Source: Gracilaria gracilis
Lineage: Eukaryota; Rhodophyta; Florideophyceae; Gracilariales; Gracilariaceae
NCBI GenBank assembly: GCA_030374805.1
Contig: JARGSG010000243.1
Span: 124,001 to 188,000, forward strand
Direction: 5' to 3'
DNA length: 64,000 nt
Shown: one piece after another, positions 54,163-63,957 of the stretch
Layout: every line of letters begins with the position of its first letter
Numbering within the stretch: position 1 is the stretch's first letter
Made by a program: the position numbers and the translations under genes
Notes under the pieces: generated by a model
Seen by the model: the letters and a program-made list of their open reading frames with translations, nothing else
What the model was told of the DNA's origin: nothing
Databases searched by the model: none

Positions 54163-54417
54163 TTAAATACCTTTAGTCAAATCTTCTAATTCTTGTTTAG
54201 CACTAAAACGATCGTTAACTAATGGAACCTGTTGACGATCTTGAGTAAAATACTCATTAGGTCTTGGAGTACCAAAAACATCATATGCTAAACCAGTACT
54301 AACAAACAACCAACCAGCAACAAACAGCGATGGTATAGTTATACTATGAATAACCCAATAACGTATACTAGTAATAATATCGGAAAAGGGACGTTCTCCA
54401 GTTGATCCTCCTGACAT
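54163..54417 (-). CDS. psbE: cytochrome b559 alpha subunit
   Basis: An 84-residue PSII subunit: [20 protein letters not shown], then [19 protein letters not shown] with the heme histidine, and [19 protein letters not shown]. It opens the psbEFLJ operon, with GGAGG in front of the ATG. The 229-base spacer before it, up to ycf26, shows no gene. Confidence 0.98.
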   Translation of the reverse strand: MSGGSTGERPFSDIITSIRYWVIHSITIPSLFVAGWLFVSTGLAYDVFGTPRPNEYFTQDRQQVPLVNDRFSAKQELEDLTKGI

Positions 54418-54649
54418 GATGAATACCTCCTATAAATAAGAATACAGAAACTTAGAATAATATAAAATAAACAATAATAATATTAATTAATAATATAAGT
54501 ACAATTAGCAAGCAAATACTAAGAAACATCTAATTGCATAATACACTTTATATTTTCATCAATTCTAAATATATATATATTATACTAGCTGAATAAATAA
54601 ATCCAAACAAAAGATTCAATATTAATTGAATAAAATCAGTATATATTTT

Positions 54650-56551
54650 CTAGCGTAAATATTTTAAATTAAACCAAATACTAGTACCTACATTTAATTG
54701 ACTTTGAACAATTACATCAATTTTATATTTATATAGTATATTTTTAACTATAGATAAACCTAAACCAGTTCCTTCTAAAGTATGAACATTATTTTCTATC
54801 CTTACAAATCTATCAAAAACAGCTTTTTGGTCTTCTTCAGCAATACCAATTCCCTCATCAATAATTTCAATCCTTATTATATTTTGCATATCTATATTGG
54901 TACAATAAGCATAGCAATATATGACTTTATAAACTCTTAACACAATTTTGCTATTACAAGGAGAAAATTTCAAAGCATTATTTAATAAATTAGAGATTAC
55001 TTGCAAAAGAGAACTTTCATGTGCTAAAACATAATTAACATTTTGATCTAATTCGATTATCAATTGAATATTATTTTTGGTTGCTACAATTTGTGAAGTA
55101 TTAACTACATTATATATAGTTTGGGCCAAATTTATATAATCTAATGTATAGTCGTATTCAGATTCTAAAACAGATAAATCTAAAATATCATTAACTAATG
55201 AAGATAAACGTCTGGTTTCGTTATTAGCAATAGTCAAGAAGTTGATTTTTTTTTCTTCATCTAATGTATCATTATAATCAATCAAAGTTTCAAGAAATGA
55301 CCCTATATTACATAGAGGGGTTCTTAATTCATGTGATATATTGCCTATAAACTGATTCTTAGCTTCATTTAATTTAGCTTCCTTACTTATATCCTGTATT
55401 ATTATGACAATACCAGTTAAAACCTTTAATATTCTATCTAATAAAGTTGTTAACAAAAACCGACAAATTCTTTTTGAATTGTAATCCAAATTAATATAAA
55501 CTTCTTCTGTTTGCGATTTATTTGTACTTATATAACTTGATTGTACTAATTTGTTTAATATTGGCAAGAGAGCTTCACTAACATGAATAGGTAAATAATT
55601 ACAAATGGACACACCCGTTAAATCAATGTTAAACCAATCAAAAATCTCCTGTGCCGTTTTGTTCACAAACAATATTCTGAGTTCAGTATCAACTAAAATA
55701 GTACCATCCGCTATTACAGATGCAATTGTCTCTAATTTATTTTTTTCTGATATAATTTTATCTACATTTTTCTTTTCGTACGACTGTAATTTTTCAGCCA
55801 TCTTATTAAAACTAATAAATAGTGTACCAAGTTCACCGTTAATAGGTGCATTTAGTCTTTGATTAAAATTACCTGAAGCAATATTATTGATCCCCAAAAA
55901 TAACTGTTTTTGAGGAACTGAAGTTGCTAATGTATTAAATGCAACACCTAAAAATAACATTAACCAAACTAATACAAAAACAAAAATACTTAAATCTCTT
56001 ATTAATCTAGATGAAGAAAGTCTTGTATTTAAATCTATACCTAAATCTAAACTACCTAAAGTACTTCCTGATTTGGTTAAAGGAATAAGAATATCGATAA
56101 TATCATGATTTACTAGTTTATTAGAATTAACAAGAGGTATATTAAACAAGAATTCTTTATTTTCTAATTGTAGTAAACTTTGATGTAATTGTAGTATATT
56201 TTGAATTTTCGTATTATATATAGGTAATCCTAATAATAAATTACCATACTGATCAAAAAACAAAATGTATCTAATACTAGCTGTACTAAGATACATCTTT
56301 TCCAGAAAATAAGCTATATCTTTTTGATTATTAATATCAGTTGAATCCACAATATTAGATGCTAATAGAAGACCTAAATCTTTACAAAAACGCCTACCTG
56401 CAATAATCGAATCTTCTTGAAATACAGTCAAAGACCAAAAAGTCAAACTACTCATAATTACAGAAATCATTAAAGTAACAAGAACTATAAAACGATTAAA
56501 ATTAATGTTTACATCAAATTTAGAAGATATTTGAAATATTTTACGATACAT
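54650..56551 (-). CDS. ycf26: Ycf26, sensor histidine kinase
   Basis: A plastid two-component sensor kinase related to cyanobacterial Hik33 (also called dfr). Order: membrane helix at about 20-42, an extracytoplasmic sensing segment, a second helix at about 188-208, HAMP to ~255, PAS at about 270-390, then the HisKA site NISHELRTP with H407, and an ATPase domain with SNLLNNALKFSP, DEGIGIAEEDQKAVFDRF and GTGLGLSIVKN. 633 residues. In red algae it is thought to work with Ycf27/Ycf29-type regulators, which are not in the window. Confidence 0.95.
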   Translation of the reverse strand: MYRKIFQISSKFDVNINFNRFIVLVTLMISVIMSSLTFWSLTVFQEDSIIAGRRFCKDLGLLLASNIVDSTDINNQKDIAYFLEKMYLSTASIRYILFFDQYGNLLLGLPIYNTKIQNILQLHQSLLQLENKEFLFNIPLVNSNKLVNHDIIDILIPLTKSGSTLGSLDLGIDLNTRLSSSRLIRDLSIFVFVLVWLMLFLGVAFNTLATSVPQKQLFLGINNIASGNFNQRLNAPINGELGTLFISFNKMAEKLQSYEKKNVDKIISEKNKLETIASVIADGTILVDTELRILFVNKTAQEIFDWFNIDLTGVSICNYLPIHVSEALLPILNKLVQSSYISTNKSQTEEVYINLDYNSKRICRFLLTTLLDRILKVLTGIVIIIQDISKEAKLNEAKNQFIGNISHELRTPLCNIGSFLETLIDYNDTLDEEKKINFLTIANNETRRLSSLVNDILDLSVLESEYDYTLDYINLAQTIYNVVNTSQIVATKNNIQLIIELDQNVNYVLAHESSLLQVISNLLNNALKFSPCNSKIVLRVYKVIYCYAYCTNIDMQNIIRIEIIDEGIGIAEEDQKAVFDRFVRIENNVHTLEGTGLGLSIVKNILYKYKIDVIVQSQLNVGTSIWFNLKYLR

Positions 56552-56585
56552 ATACTGAACTTGTAAATATTATGCACTAATAATT

Positions 56586-57344
56586 CTATAAAGCCTTAAT
56601 CGCACTTCCTATTTTATTAAACATGATATAAGATAATAAAAAATCAAAAATAAAAACACTCAGCAAAGATGTAACAACTGATAAAGTAGTTGATTGCCCA
56701 ACACCTTTCGCACCACCAGTAGTAGTTAAACCCCATACACAACTGATTAAGGAAATCAAAAAGCCAAATATTAAAGTTTTAAATAAAGATTTAAATATAT
56801 CTTGAGTCATTAATGATGATAAAGAGGAAGTAAAAAAGATTTGAGGATGTATATTATATACAGTAAAACATACGAAGGAACTACTGAATAGACTTGTAAT
56901 AAATGCAATAATATTTAAACATGGCAGCATTAAAATACACGCTATAACTCTTGGAAACACTAAATAACTTAGAGGGCTTGCTTCTAGCATATAAAGTGCA
57001 TTTAATTGCTCTGTCACATTCATAGTTGCTAATTCAGCTGTAAAATATGATGCTATACGCCCAACTATAATGACAGATGTTAATACAGGTGATAGTTCGC
57101 GTATAAATGAAATAGTTAGAATAGAACCAACTAAGCTGACAGCATTAATGTATAAAAACTCTTTAACAATTTGTATTGTAAAAACCATGCCTATAAAAAA
57201 GGCTGTAATTATGACTATATTCAAAGAATCAGGACCAACTATTTTCATTTGTTCCAAAGTATTAAAATAAATACTGTTCAATAACTGGAATTTAAAAATA
57301 TTATTGATTATATAACAAAAGTAACTCTTTACATTATTAAACAT
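56586..57344 (-). CDS. ycf63: Ycf63, MlaE-like permease
   Basis: The membrane component of an MCE-type lipid ABC transporter, homologous to bacterial MlaE and plant TGD1. The 252-residue protein has about five membrane segments. The conserved parts are AFFIGMVFTIQIVKEF, ELSPVLTSVIIVGRIASYFTAELATMNVTEQ and LISCVWGLTTTGGAKGVGQSTTLSVV. Its substrate-binding partner ycf22 is at 36.9 kb. It follows ycf26 upstream by 34 bases in the same direction. Confidence 0.93.
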   Translation of the reverse strand: MFNNVKSYFCYIINNIFKFQLLNSIYFNTLEQMKIVGPDSLNIVIITAFFIGMVFTIQIVKEFLYINAVSLVGSILTISFIRELSPVLTSVIIVGRIASYFTAELATMNVTEQLNALYMLEASPLSYLVFPRVIACILMLPCLNIIAFITSLFSSSFVCFTVYNIHPQIFFTSSLSSLMTQDIFKSLFKTLIFGFLISLISCVWGLTTTGGAKGVGQSTTLSVVTSLLSVFIFDFLLSYIMFNKIGSAIKAL

Positions 57345-57473
57345 AACTTAATCTCAGTTCCACCCATAATCTAAATTTTAATAAATTTTAGATATTTATT
57401 ATCAAAATCACTACAATATCTTAGTCTTAGTTAGTTGCATTTTTGTGAAAAATATATTAATGTAACTTTATAA

Positions 57474-57545
57474 GGGCGGTTAGCTCAGCGGTAGAGCGCC
57501 TGCCTTACAAGCAGGTGGTCACTGGTTCAAATCCAGTACCGCCCA
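57474..57545 (+). tRNA. trnV(uac): tRNA-Val (UAC), intronless
   Basis: Acceptor GGGCGGT pairs with ACCGCCC. The anticodon stem CCTGC/GCAGG closes CTTACAA with TAC. The T arm is ACTGG-TTCAAAT-CCAGT. It carries no intron. The 129 bases before it hold no gene. Confidence 0.96.
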
Positions 57546-57572
57546 TCATGATAAAACTCATGGAGTATAATT

Positions 57573-57645
57573 GGGCTCATCGTCTAAGGGATTAGGACAG
57601 GGACCTTCTAAGTCTCTAATGTAGGTTCGAATCCTACTGAGCCTA
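57573..57645 (+). tRNA. trnR(ucu): tRNA-Arg (UCU)
   Basis: Acceptor GGGCTCA pairs with TGAGCCT (one G-U). The anticodon stem GGGAC/GTCTC closes CTTCTAA with TCT. The T arm is GTAGG-TTCGAAT-CCTAC. It lies 27 bases after trnV and converges on chlI. Confidence 0.94.
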
Positions 57646-57652
57646 TTAATTA

Positions 57653-58699
57653 CTAATTTAGTATACTATCTACAACTTGCTTAATCTTGTTACCAGAATC
57701 AATAGTTTCTAGCGGATCTTTTCTTAATCTATGTCTTAAACATAATGTAATAACACTTTTAATATCATTGATATCGACCTTGATTTTATTATTATAAGCT
57801 GCAAAAGCTTTCGCGGCTCTATTTGTAACTATATCCCCTCTCAAGCCATCTACATCTAAAGCTCCACATACTTCTGAAATTTTAACCCTCAAATTATAAT
57901 CAATGGTTACATTTGGCAACCTGTCTTGAGCTGCTGCAATAGAAGACTTTAATTCATTTTGTTGTTCTTGAAATTCTTCTAAGCATGTATAAGGATTGGT
58001 ATCAAATTTACTTCTTTGCTCTACTATCTTAACTCTTAATGATGGTTCTTTAACTGTACGAATTTCTGCATGCATACCGAAACGATCTAACAATTGAGGT
58101 CTTAATTCGCCTTCTTCAGGATTACCAGACCCCACCAAAACAAACCTGGATGGATGTCTTACAGATATGCCCTCACGTTCAACTGTATTCCAACCAGAAG
58201 CTGCTGCATCTAATAAAATATCTACTAAATGATCATCTAATAAATTAACTTCATCAACATACAAAATCCCTCTGTTCGCTTTTGCTAATAAACCCGGCTC
58301 AAAAGTTTTAATTCCTTCTGTTAAAGCTTTCTCAATATCTATTGTACCGCAAACTCTATCTTCAGTTGCACCTAAAGGAAGATCTACCATAGGAACATCA
58401 ATAAATTTAGTAGGTACATGATCACCTCTTTCAACTTGAGTTTTTACCATATTAGACATTAAGTCATAATCAAAAGGATGAGAATTAAACAGATCATCTT
58501 GTACAACTTCAATTTTTGGAAGCAAATCTGCAATAGCTCTAATAGTAGTAGATTTACCAGTACCACGATCGCCCATAATCATAACGCCACCTATCTTAGG
58601 ATCAATGACATTCAAAAGTAATGCTAACTTCATTTCTTCTTGCCCTACAATAGCAGTAAAAGGAAAAACAGGACGTACTTTGTCTTTTAAAATACTCAC
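57653..58699 (-). CDS. chlI: magnesium chelatase subunit ChlI, GTG start
   Basis: The AAA+ ATPase subunit of magnesium chelatase, which puts Mg into protoporphyrin IX, the first committed chlorophyll step. VRPVFPFTAIVGQEEMKLALLLNV opens the protein, GDRGTGKS is Walker A (residues 43-50), GILYVDEVNLLDDHLVDILLD is Walker B and VGSGNPEEGELRPQLLDRFG the sensor region. The frame is open to a TTG at 58723; the GTG at 58699 gives the usual MSILKDKVRPVF start and 348 residues. ChlD and ChlH are nuclear. Confidence 0.94.
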   Translation of the reverse strand: MSILKDKVRPVFPFTAIVGQEEMKLALLLNVIDPKIGGVMIMGDRGTGKSTTIRAIADLLPKIEVVQDDLFNSHPFDYDLMSNMVKTQVERGDHVPTKFIDVPMVDLPLGATEDRVCGTIDIEKALTEGIKTFEPGLLAKANRGILYVDEVNLLDDHLVDILLDAAASGWNTVEREGISVRHPSRFVLVGSGNPEEGELRPQLLDRFGMHAEIRTVKEPSLRVKIVEQRSKFDTNPYTCLEEFQEQQNELKSSIAAAQDRLPNVTIDYNLRVKISEVCGALDVDGLRGDIVTNRAAKAFAAYNNKIKVDINDIKSVITLCLRHRLRKDPLETIDSGNKIKQVVDSILN

Positions 58700-58904
58700 A
58701 ATAATAATATTAAACTCATACAAATACAGTAATTAAATAAACATATTAAATTAATACAAAAAATCAACTATAAATTGAAACCTACATGCATATTATTGTA
58801 GATATAAACAATAAGAAAAGAAACAAAAGATGCGATAAATTTATATAATATATATATGATATCACATCCATAATACTTGTAAATTATGCAATCTTAATAA
58901 ATAG

Positions 58905-58997
58905 TTATTGATATAAATCTGTACCTAAGCGAATTGCTAAAACAGCTGAAACCAAAGCAAACAATAATGCAACAAAAATTTGACTATCACTAATCAT
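58905..58997 (-). CDS. psaM: photosystem I subunit XII
   Basis: A 30-residue single-helix PSI subunit: [20 protein letters not shown] and then [10 protein letters not shown], the invariant end of PsaM. ATG at 58997, TAA at 58905. The spacers on both sides (181 and 238 bases) show no other gene. Confidence 0.95.
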   Translation of the reverse strand: MISDSQIFVALLFALVSAVLAIRLGTDLYQ

Positions 58998-59235
58998 ATA
59001 GACCATACTCCTAAAACATTTATAAAAATTATAATTTAATCTAATCCATATAATAATTTAATAATCAATATTAAGTATGAATTTTGTAAAAAATTGCTAT
59101 ATAAATTTAAATAAACTTTCTAAAAGTCACATGAATATATGGATATAATAATAATTGTATAAATTATAAAAGTATATAAAAAATTATATTTTTATTTGTA
59201 GAACTAAAATATTATATACTTAATTGATACTTAAA

Positions 59236-60711
59236 TTATGAAGCCATACGTATTTTACCTGAAGCTGCCCAATTTTGAATAGCAGATATATTTACTTTAT
59301 CTGTAAAAGATAAAGGTACAAAATGACTGATTACATTAATGATATCTTGTGTAGAAAATTCTCTTTTTTCATAAAAAGCATTATACATCGCCTCTATAAT
59401 AGCTTGTTCTATTTCAGCACCTGAAAATTTATCAGTAAGCTTACTCAAAAATTTGATATCATATTTCATCCAGGATAGAGGTCTAAATTTCATTAAATGT
59501 ATTGTAAATATTTTCTCTCTTTCTGCTAAATTTGGTAAATCTAAAAAAAATATTTCATCAAAACGTCCCTTTCTTAACAACTCAGATGGCAAGGATAAGA
59601 CTTGATTAGCTGTTGCAATAACGAAAATCGGTTTATCTTTTTCAGCTAACCATGTCAATAAAGTGCCTAAAACACGGCTAGTAGTTCCACTATCAGTATA
59701 ATTACTTAAACGAGTAAAACATTTATCTATTTCATCTATCCAAAGTATACATGGAGAAGATTGTTCTGCTATCCTTATCATATTACGCACCCTTTCTTCT
59801 GACTTCCCAATAATACCGGCAAAAATTTTACCAATATCTAACTTTAATAATGGCAATTGCCACTGACCAGATATTGCCTTAGCAACTAAAGATTTACCCG
59901 TTCCTTGTATTCCTACTAATAAAATACCTCTAGGTGCCATTAAACCATAATCTTTAGCTTGCTTAGAGAAAGCCTTAGAACGTTTATTTAGCCAATCTTT
60001 TAATAAAATTAAGCCACCTACATTTTCAAAACTATAATCTACTGAATAAAATTCTAATATATCTGTTTGTTCAATTAATTGCTGCTTTTCATTCCAGATA
60101 TTATTTATTAGCTTCCTGATGGATGAATTAGAAGATAACAATTTAACTATAGAAATTCTTATCTTTTCAATAGAAAAACCCCTATAAGCTAATATTAAAT
60201 CATAACAATATTCAGAATAAACAGAAGAGCTAATATTCATAATTTGAAATAAACGCTGTAATTCCACATTAATTTCATTGTCATTAGGTAAAGGAAATTC
60301 CAAAACAGTTATAAAATCTTTTAATAAGTCAGGAATTTGTATTTCCGATGCAGAAATTATAATAGATGAATTCACTTGCTTAAGACAGCGGCTTACGTTT
60401 TTTATTTTACGAATAATACTAATATCATTAATAAAAACATGAAAATCTTTGAGCAAAAAAATTGTAGATATAGGAAAATTTAATTGCTCAATAAATTCAA
60501 TAGCCTGAAGAGGATTTCTTAATGCTGTATTAAAATAGTTAGGATTATTATAATAACCGTCAATAAAATTCCAACAATATATATGTTTTTTTATATTTTG
60601 CTGAATCATAAGATTAATATTATATTCTAAACGCTCCTCCTCAGAATTAAGAATATAAATTAATACATTCTGCGTAGATAATAATAACTTCAAATCATTT
60701 TTAAAAGACAT
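59236..60711 (-). CDS. ycf46: Ycf46, AAA+ ATPase
   Basis: An AAA+ ATPase of about 491 residues, found in cyanobacteria and plastids; in cyanobacteria it is linked to CO2 uptake and utilisation. The C-terminal half has APRGILLVGIQGTGKSLVAKAI (Walker A), SSPCILWIDEIDKCF (Walker B), TSRVLGTLLTWLAEK and LLRKGRFDEIFFLDLP with the arginine fingers. The N-terminal half is a degenerate AAA-like domain. The frame is open to 60744, but ATG at 60711 (MSFKNDLKLLLS) is the normal start. Confidence 0.94.
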   Translation of the reverse strand: MSFKNDLKLLLSTQNVLIYILNSEEERLEYNINLMIQQNIKKHIYCWNFIDGYYNNPNYFNTALRNPLQAIEFIEQLNFPISTIFLLKDFHVFINDISIIRKIKNVSRCLKQVNSSIIISASEIQIPDLLKDFITVLEFPLPNDNEINVELQRLFQIMNISSSVYSEYCYDLILAYRGFSIEKIRISIVKLLSSNSSIRKLINNIWNEKQQLIEQTDILEFYSVDYSFENVGGLILLKDWLNKRSKAFSKQAKDYGLMAPRGILLVGIQGTGKSLVAKAISGQWQLPLLKLDIGKIFAGIIGKSEERVRNMIRIAEQSSPCILWIDEIDKCFTRLSNYTDSGTTSRVLGTLLTWLAEKDKPIFVIATANQVLSLPSELLRKGRFDEIFFLDLPNLAEREKIFTIHLMKFRPLSWMKYDIKFLSKLTDKFSGAEIEQAIIEAMYNAFYEKREFSTQDIINVISHFVPLSFTDKVNISAIQNWAASGKIRMAS

Positions 60712-60753
60712 ATAATATAAGTACTGAAACAATAAACACAACAATAACTATAG

Positions 60754-60891
60754 TTATAAAGCTATTTTTTTTCTTTTTTTTCTCCTTCTATAATTAAGAA
60801 TTTTTCGACCACTAGCAGTACTCATACGAGCCCTAAAGCCAGATTTTTTAAGACGCTTGAGATTTGTTCCATTACTAAATCCTTTACTCAT
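60754..60891 (-). CDS. rpl34: 50S ribosomal protein L34
   Basis: A 45-residue, highly basic protein: [20 protein letters not shown], then [20 protein letters not shown], the universal L34 GR-I-L--RR-K-R-K signature. Two T8 runs (60765-60772 and 60774-60781) in this gene are both read in frame. It lies 42 bases upstream of ycf46 on the same strand. Confidence 0.96.
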   Translation of the reverse strand: MSKGFSNGTNLKRLKKSGFRARMSTASGRKILNYRRRKKRKKIAL

Positions 60892-61016
60892 ATCCCTAAT
60901 TTTTATAAATTAATAATATATTACTATATAACTTTATTTAAAGTAATAAAATGAATTATACATAAATAATATAGATATTGTATAGAAAATATTCCATTTC
61001 CAAAGGATTTTTAATT

Positions 61017-61484
61017 ATGTTTGAAGTATATCTTATCTTAGTAACTAGTTTTTTATTACCTATTTGTTACTTAATTACAAATAGTATTATATCTACATAT
61101 CATCAAATAAAAACTATAATGAATATACAAAAAAAAAGTATCATGTACATAGACCATAAACATATTCTCTATCTAGCAAAAATATATATTTATAGAAAGA
61201 AATGGCTTGATTGTATTACAATGCTAGAATTTTATATGACACAAATCGCAATAAATGAGACAACTATTATAGCACAATCTTATAACTATATTGCATTATG
61301 CTATCAATCTATAAATATGTATACAATAGCCCAAAAATATTATCTTAAAGCTTATCAGAAAGAACCTTTAAACAAACATATTTTGAATAATTTAGCTAAT
61401 GTCTATAAAATTTCTGGGGATATAGAAAATGCAGATAAAATAGATCAGAAACTGATTAAATTAAATAAATATCAAGATATATAA
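61017..61484 (+). CDS. ycf37: Ycf37, TPR protein for photosystem I
   Basis: Ycf37 is a thylakoid protein with tetratricopeptide repeats that helps assemble or stabilise PSI. It has an N-terminal membrane anchor (VYLILVTSFLLPICYLITNS) followed by TPR units: KHILYLAKIYIYRKKWLDCITML, SYNYIALCYQSINMYTIAQKYYLKAYQKEP and HILNNLANVYKISGDIENADK. The frame is open to 60978, but AAAGGA at 61002-61007 supports the ATG at 61017. 155 residues. Confidence 0.9.
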   Translation: MFEVYLILVTSFLLPICYLITNSIISTYHQIKTIMNIQKKSIMYIDHKHILYLAKIYIYRKKWLDCITMLEFYMTQIAINETTIIAQSYNYIALCYQSINMYTIAQKYYLKAYQKEPLNKHILNNLANVYKISGDIENADKIDQKLIKLNKYQDI

Positions 61485-61507
61485 TATAAATAGATACACT
61501 AATATAA

Positions 61508-61581
61508 TCGGGATAGCAGGACTTGAACCTGCGACATCCTGCTCCCAAAGCAGGCGCGCTACCAAACTGCGCTATATCCCG
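61508..61581 (-). tRNA. trnP(ugg): tRNA-Pro (UGG)
   Basis: On the minus strand the acceptor CGGGATA pairs with TATCCCG. The anticodon stem CCTGC/GCAGG closes TTTGGGA with TGG. The T arm is GCAGG-TTCAAGT-CCTGC. Normal 74-base length. Confidence 0.96.
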
Positions 61582-61669
61582 TTTAATAACAATTCATATT
61601 GTATCATTTGTTACACAATATTGTCTAATAAACTTCATTAACTTATAATTTTTTTACTTAATTATATCC

Positions 61670-62215
61670 TTACAATGGATACCAGAACATTCCTTTAACA
61701 CCATCGGGATCAGTTATAAAACCCAAATGTTTATAAAAACTTACTACCTGTGGATCTGCAAATAAAGTAATAGTGCTAATATCCTGATATCTTAATTGTT
61801 TAACTATTTGATCCATTAAAATTTTACCTAAGCCCTGCCCTTGAAATTCAGGATGTATAACAACATCCCAAATAGTTGCATTGAAAGATGTATCCGATGT
61901 GGCTCTAGCAAAACCTATTAAAAATAGTCTTTTATTTTGCTCATAAAATAAAGAAGCAGTTAAGAAACTATTATCTATGGCGATCTTCACTTTTTTTAAT
62001 GGTCTACGCACCCATCCAACTGAATCACATAATTTTTCTAATTCATACAAATTCACGTAACTGTTTAAACCTAAATAAACATTTATAATTCTGCCCCTAG
62101 TTTTTAAATGCTTTACTAACAAAATTTTATCTATTGAATCATTTTGTTTAAGCTGATTATTTAAATTAGAAGCAAGAATATTATGATGTTTAAAAAAAAA
62201 TTTCCAAAAAGCCAT
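61670..62215 (-). CDS. ycf52: Ycf52, GNAT-family acetyltransferase
   Basis: A 181-residue protein whose C-terminal half is a GNAT N-acetyltransferase domain: FARATSDTSFNATIWDVVIHPEFQGQGLGKILMDQ holds the acetyl-CoA binding motif (Q-x-x-G-x-G), followed by LFADPQVVSFYKHLGF. In plants the homologues are NSI/GNAT proteins that acetylate stromal proteins. A nine-base A run (62192-62200) near the start is read in frame. It diverges from psaF. Confidence 0.92.
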   Translation of the reverse strand: MAFWKFFFKHHNILASNLNNQLKQNDSIDKILLVKHLKTRGRIINVYLGLNSYVNLYELEKLCDSVGWVRRPLKKVKIAIDNSFLTASLFYEQNKRLFLIGFARATSDTSFNATIWDVVIHPEFQGQGLGKILMDQIVKQLRYQDISTITLFADPQVVSFYKHLGFITDPDGVKGMFWYPL

Positions 62216-62417
62216 TGATTTATTACTACTAATAAAATTTCATATTAACTAATTATAAATATAGATTTTGATACTTTCAACAAAATGTTACTACATAAAC
62301 AAAAAAATGATAATATCCATTATTCTTATATAATATAACTAATTTAATCTTTTTAATTAGCTTGTAACTTTTCGTCATATTCAAATATTAAATTAATATA
62401 TTTAAAGGAGATAATTT

Positions 62418-62975
62418 GTGAAAAAAATATTTGCTCTTTTTTGTATGGCCATACTTTGTACATATATTAATCCTACAGATTCATTAGCAGATACAGCGGG
62501 ACTAACAAAATGTGCAGAATCGCCCGCATTTACAAAAAGATTAAATAACAGTGTTAAAAAACTAGAAGCAAGACTAGCAAAATATGATGTTAATACTCCG
62601 CCTGCCATAGCATTAGAAACACAAATAGCAAAAACAAAATTAAGATTTGATAAGTATGCTAAATCAGGACTATTATGTGGAACAGATGGATTACCACACT
62701 TAATAACAGATGGTAGATGGAATCACGCAGGTGAATTCATGATTCCAGGAATTGTATTTCTATATATTACAGGATGGATTGGATGGGTCGGAAGAGGATA
62801 CTTGCAAAATATATCAAAAACCAATAAGCCTACAGAAAAAGAAATCATTTTAGATATACCACTAGCACTTAAATACTGTTTATCAGGCTTTACATGGCCT
62901 TTAGCTGCTATAAAAGAATTCACAAGTGGAGAATTGATTGCGCAAAATCAAGATATTACTGTTTCACCACGTTAA
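62418..62975 (+). CDS. psaF: photosystem I subunit III, GTG start
   Basis: PsaF is the lumenal plastocyanin- or cytochrome c6-docking subunit of PSI. The N-terminus [23 protein letters not shown] is a Sec-type signal peptide with likely cleavage after residue ~24, which needs SecA, also encoded here. [17 protein letters not shown] follows, with the basic docking helix and [20 protein letters not shown] as the membrane helix. The start is GTG at 62418; AAAGGAG at 62404-62410 precedes it. 185 residues. Confidence 0.96.
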   Translation: MKKIFALFCMAILCTYINPTDSLADTAGLTKCAESPAFTKRLNNSVKKLEARLAKYDVNTPPAIALETQIAKTKLRFDKYAKSGLLCGTDGLPHLITDGRWNHAGEFMIPGIVFLYITGWIGWVGRGYLQNISKTNKPTEKEIILDIPLALKYCLSGFTWPLAAIKEFTSGELIAQNQDITVSPR

Positions 62976-63022
62976 AATTAATAATCTAGATAAACTATAA
63001 ACAATGAGGCACAAAAACTAAT

Positions 63023-63151
63023 ATGAATGATAATTTATTAAAATATTTATCAACTATTCCTGTCGTAGGTGCTATATGGTTAACGTTTACTGCAGGTTTT
63101 ATAATAGAAATTAATCGTTTTTTTCCTGATATATTATCATTGTCACTATAA
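63023..63151 (+). CDS. psaJ: photosystem I subunit IX
   Basis: A 42-residue single-helix PSI subunit: [20 protein letters not shown] and then [19 protein letters not shown], the psaJ signature. It lies 47 bases after psaF; psaF-psaJ is the conserved order, and the two are surely co-transcribed. Confidence 0.96.
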   Translation: MNDNLLKYLSTIPVVGAIWLTFTAGFIIEINRFFPDILSLSL

Positions 63152-63205
63152 ATCACAATATATTATATAAACTCTAATTGCATAACATCTGTGATCAAAA
63201 AATAC

Positions 63206-63238
63206 CAAGCTTTATATTCTATAAGCTTGTTTTTTTTT
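63206..63238 (+). terminator. terminator of psaF-psaJ
   Basis: CAAGCT at 63206-63211 pairs with AGCTTG at 63224-63229, with further A-T pairs inside, and is followed by nine T (63230-63238). It is 55 bases past psaJ and has the shape of an intrinsic terminator. Confidence 0.7.
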
Positions 63239-63310
63239 ATACAAAAGAAACTATTGATATAATAGATGTAAAAATATTAACTTAAAATTTGATATTAATA
63301 ATTAATAAAT

Positions 63311-63796
63311 ATGAGTTTAGTTAGCCAAATCATTTTAGATGCAGATAATGAGTTAAGATATCCTAGTATTGGAGAATTACAATCCATCAAAAATTATCTA
63401 AAAACAGGAGAAATACGCATCTGTATTAGCAGTAAACTAAGAGATAACGAAAAAGAAATTATACAACAAGCTAGTAAATCTATTTTTCAACTTCATCCAG
63501 AATATATAGCTCCTGGAGGTAACGCAGAAGGATCAAGAAAACGATCTTTATGCCTTCGAGACTATGGGTGGTATTTACGCCTTGTAACATATGGTGTTTT
63601 AACTGGAGATAAAAACTCTATTGAAAAGATAGGTCTAATTGGAGTAAGAGAAATGTACAATTCACTAGGTGTACCTATTATAGGAATGATTGATGCTATA
63701 AATTGTTTAAAACAAGCATCAATTAAAACTTTAGAAGATGATGAAGTAGTTATTATAGAACCTTATTTTGATTTTATAATACAAGGTATGTCTTAA
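63311..63796 (+). CDS. apcD: allophycocyanin alpha-B subunit
   Basis: ApcD is the minor alpha-type core subunit that emits at long wavelength and passes energy toward PSI. The 161-residue protein starts [20 protein letters not shown]; the bilin-binding cysteine is C81 in [22 protein letters not shown], followed by [20 protein letters not shown]. These residues separate it from ApcA. It stands alone after the psaJ terminator. Confidence 0.95.
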   Translation: MSLVSQIILDADNELRYPSIGELQSIKNYLKTGEIRICISSKLRDNEKEIIQQASKSIFQLHPEYIAPGGNAEGSRKRSLCLRDYGWYLRLVTYGVLTGDKNSIEKIGLIGVREMYNSLGVPIIGMIDAINCLKQASIKTLEDDEVVIIEPYFDFIIQGMS

Positions 63797-63839
63797 AATT
63801 TAATCACCTAACACTAATCTAATTAATATAATTAAATAG

Positions 63840-63868
63840 TTGATTGCTTCATTATGTAATGTTATAAT
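63840..63868 (+). promoter_or_regulatory. sigma70-type promoter of ffs
   Basis: TTGATT at 63840-63845 and TATAAT at 63863-63868 are separated by exactly 17 bases, close to the bacterial consensus. The predicted start is about 63875, right where the SRP RNA appears to begin. It is the clearest promoter I see in the window. Confidence 0.75.
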
Positions 63869-63875
63869 CTTAATT

Positions 63876-63957
63876 ACACTCGGAAAATACATTATTAATA
63901 GCTTAAACTTGTCAGGACTGGAAAGTAGCAGCAATTCAGCTTAATTACATAAGGTGT
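63876..63957 (+). ncRNA. ffs: signal recognition particle RNA (4.5S-like)
   Basis: The stretch GTCAGGACTGGAAAGTAGCAGC (from 63911) matches the SRP RNA domain IV, the Ffh/cpSRP54 binding site with its GGAAA-like loop and asymmetric AGCAG bulge. TTG before it and CAA after it extend the stem. The outer ends ACAC (63876) and GGTGT (ending 63957) pair. Ends are estimated from pairing and from the promoter. The gene is known in red algal plastids and is lost in land plants. The T-rich tail after it could be the terminator. Confidence 0.85.
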
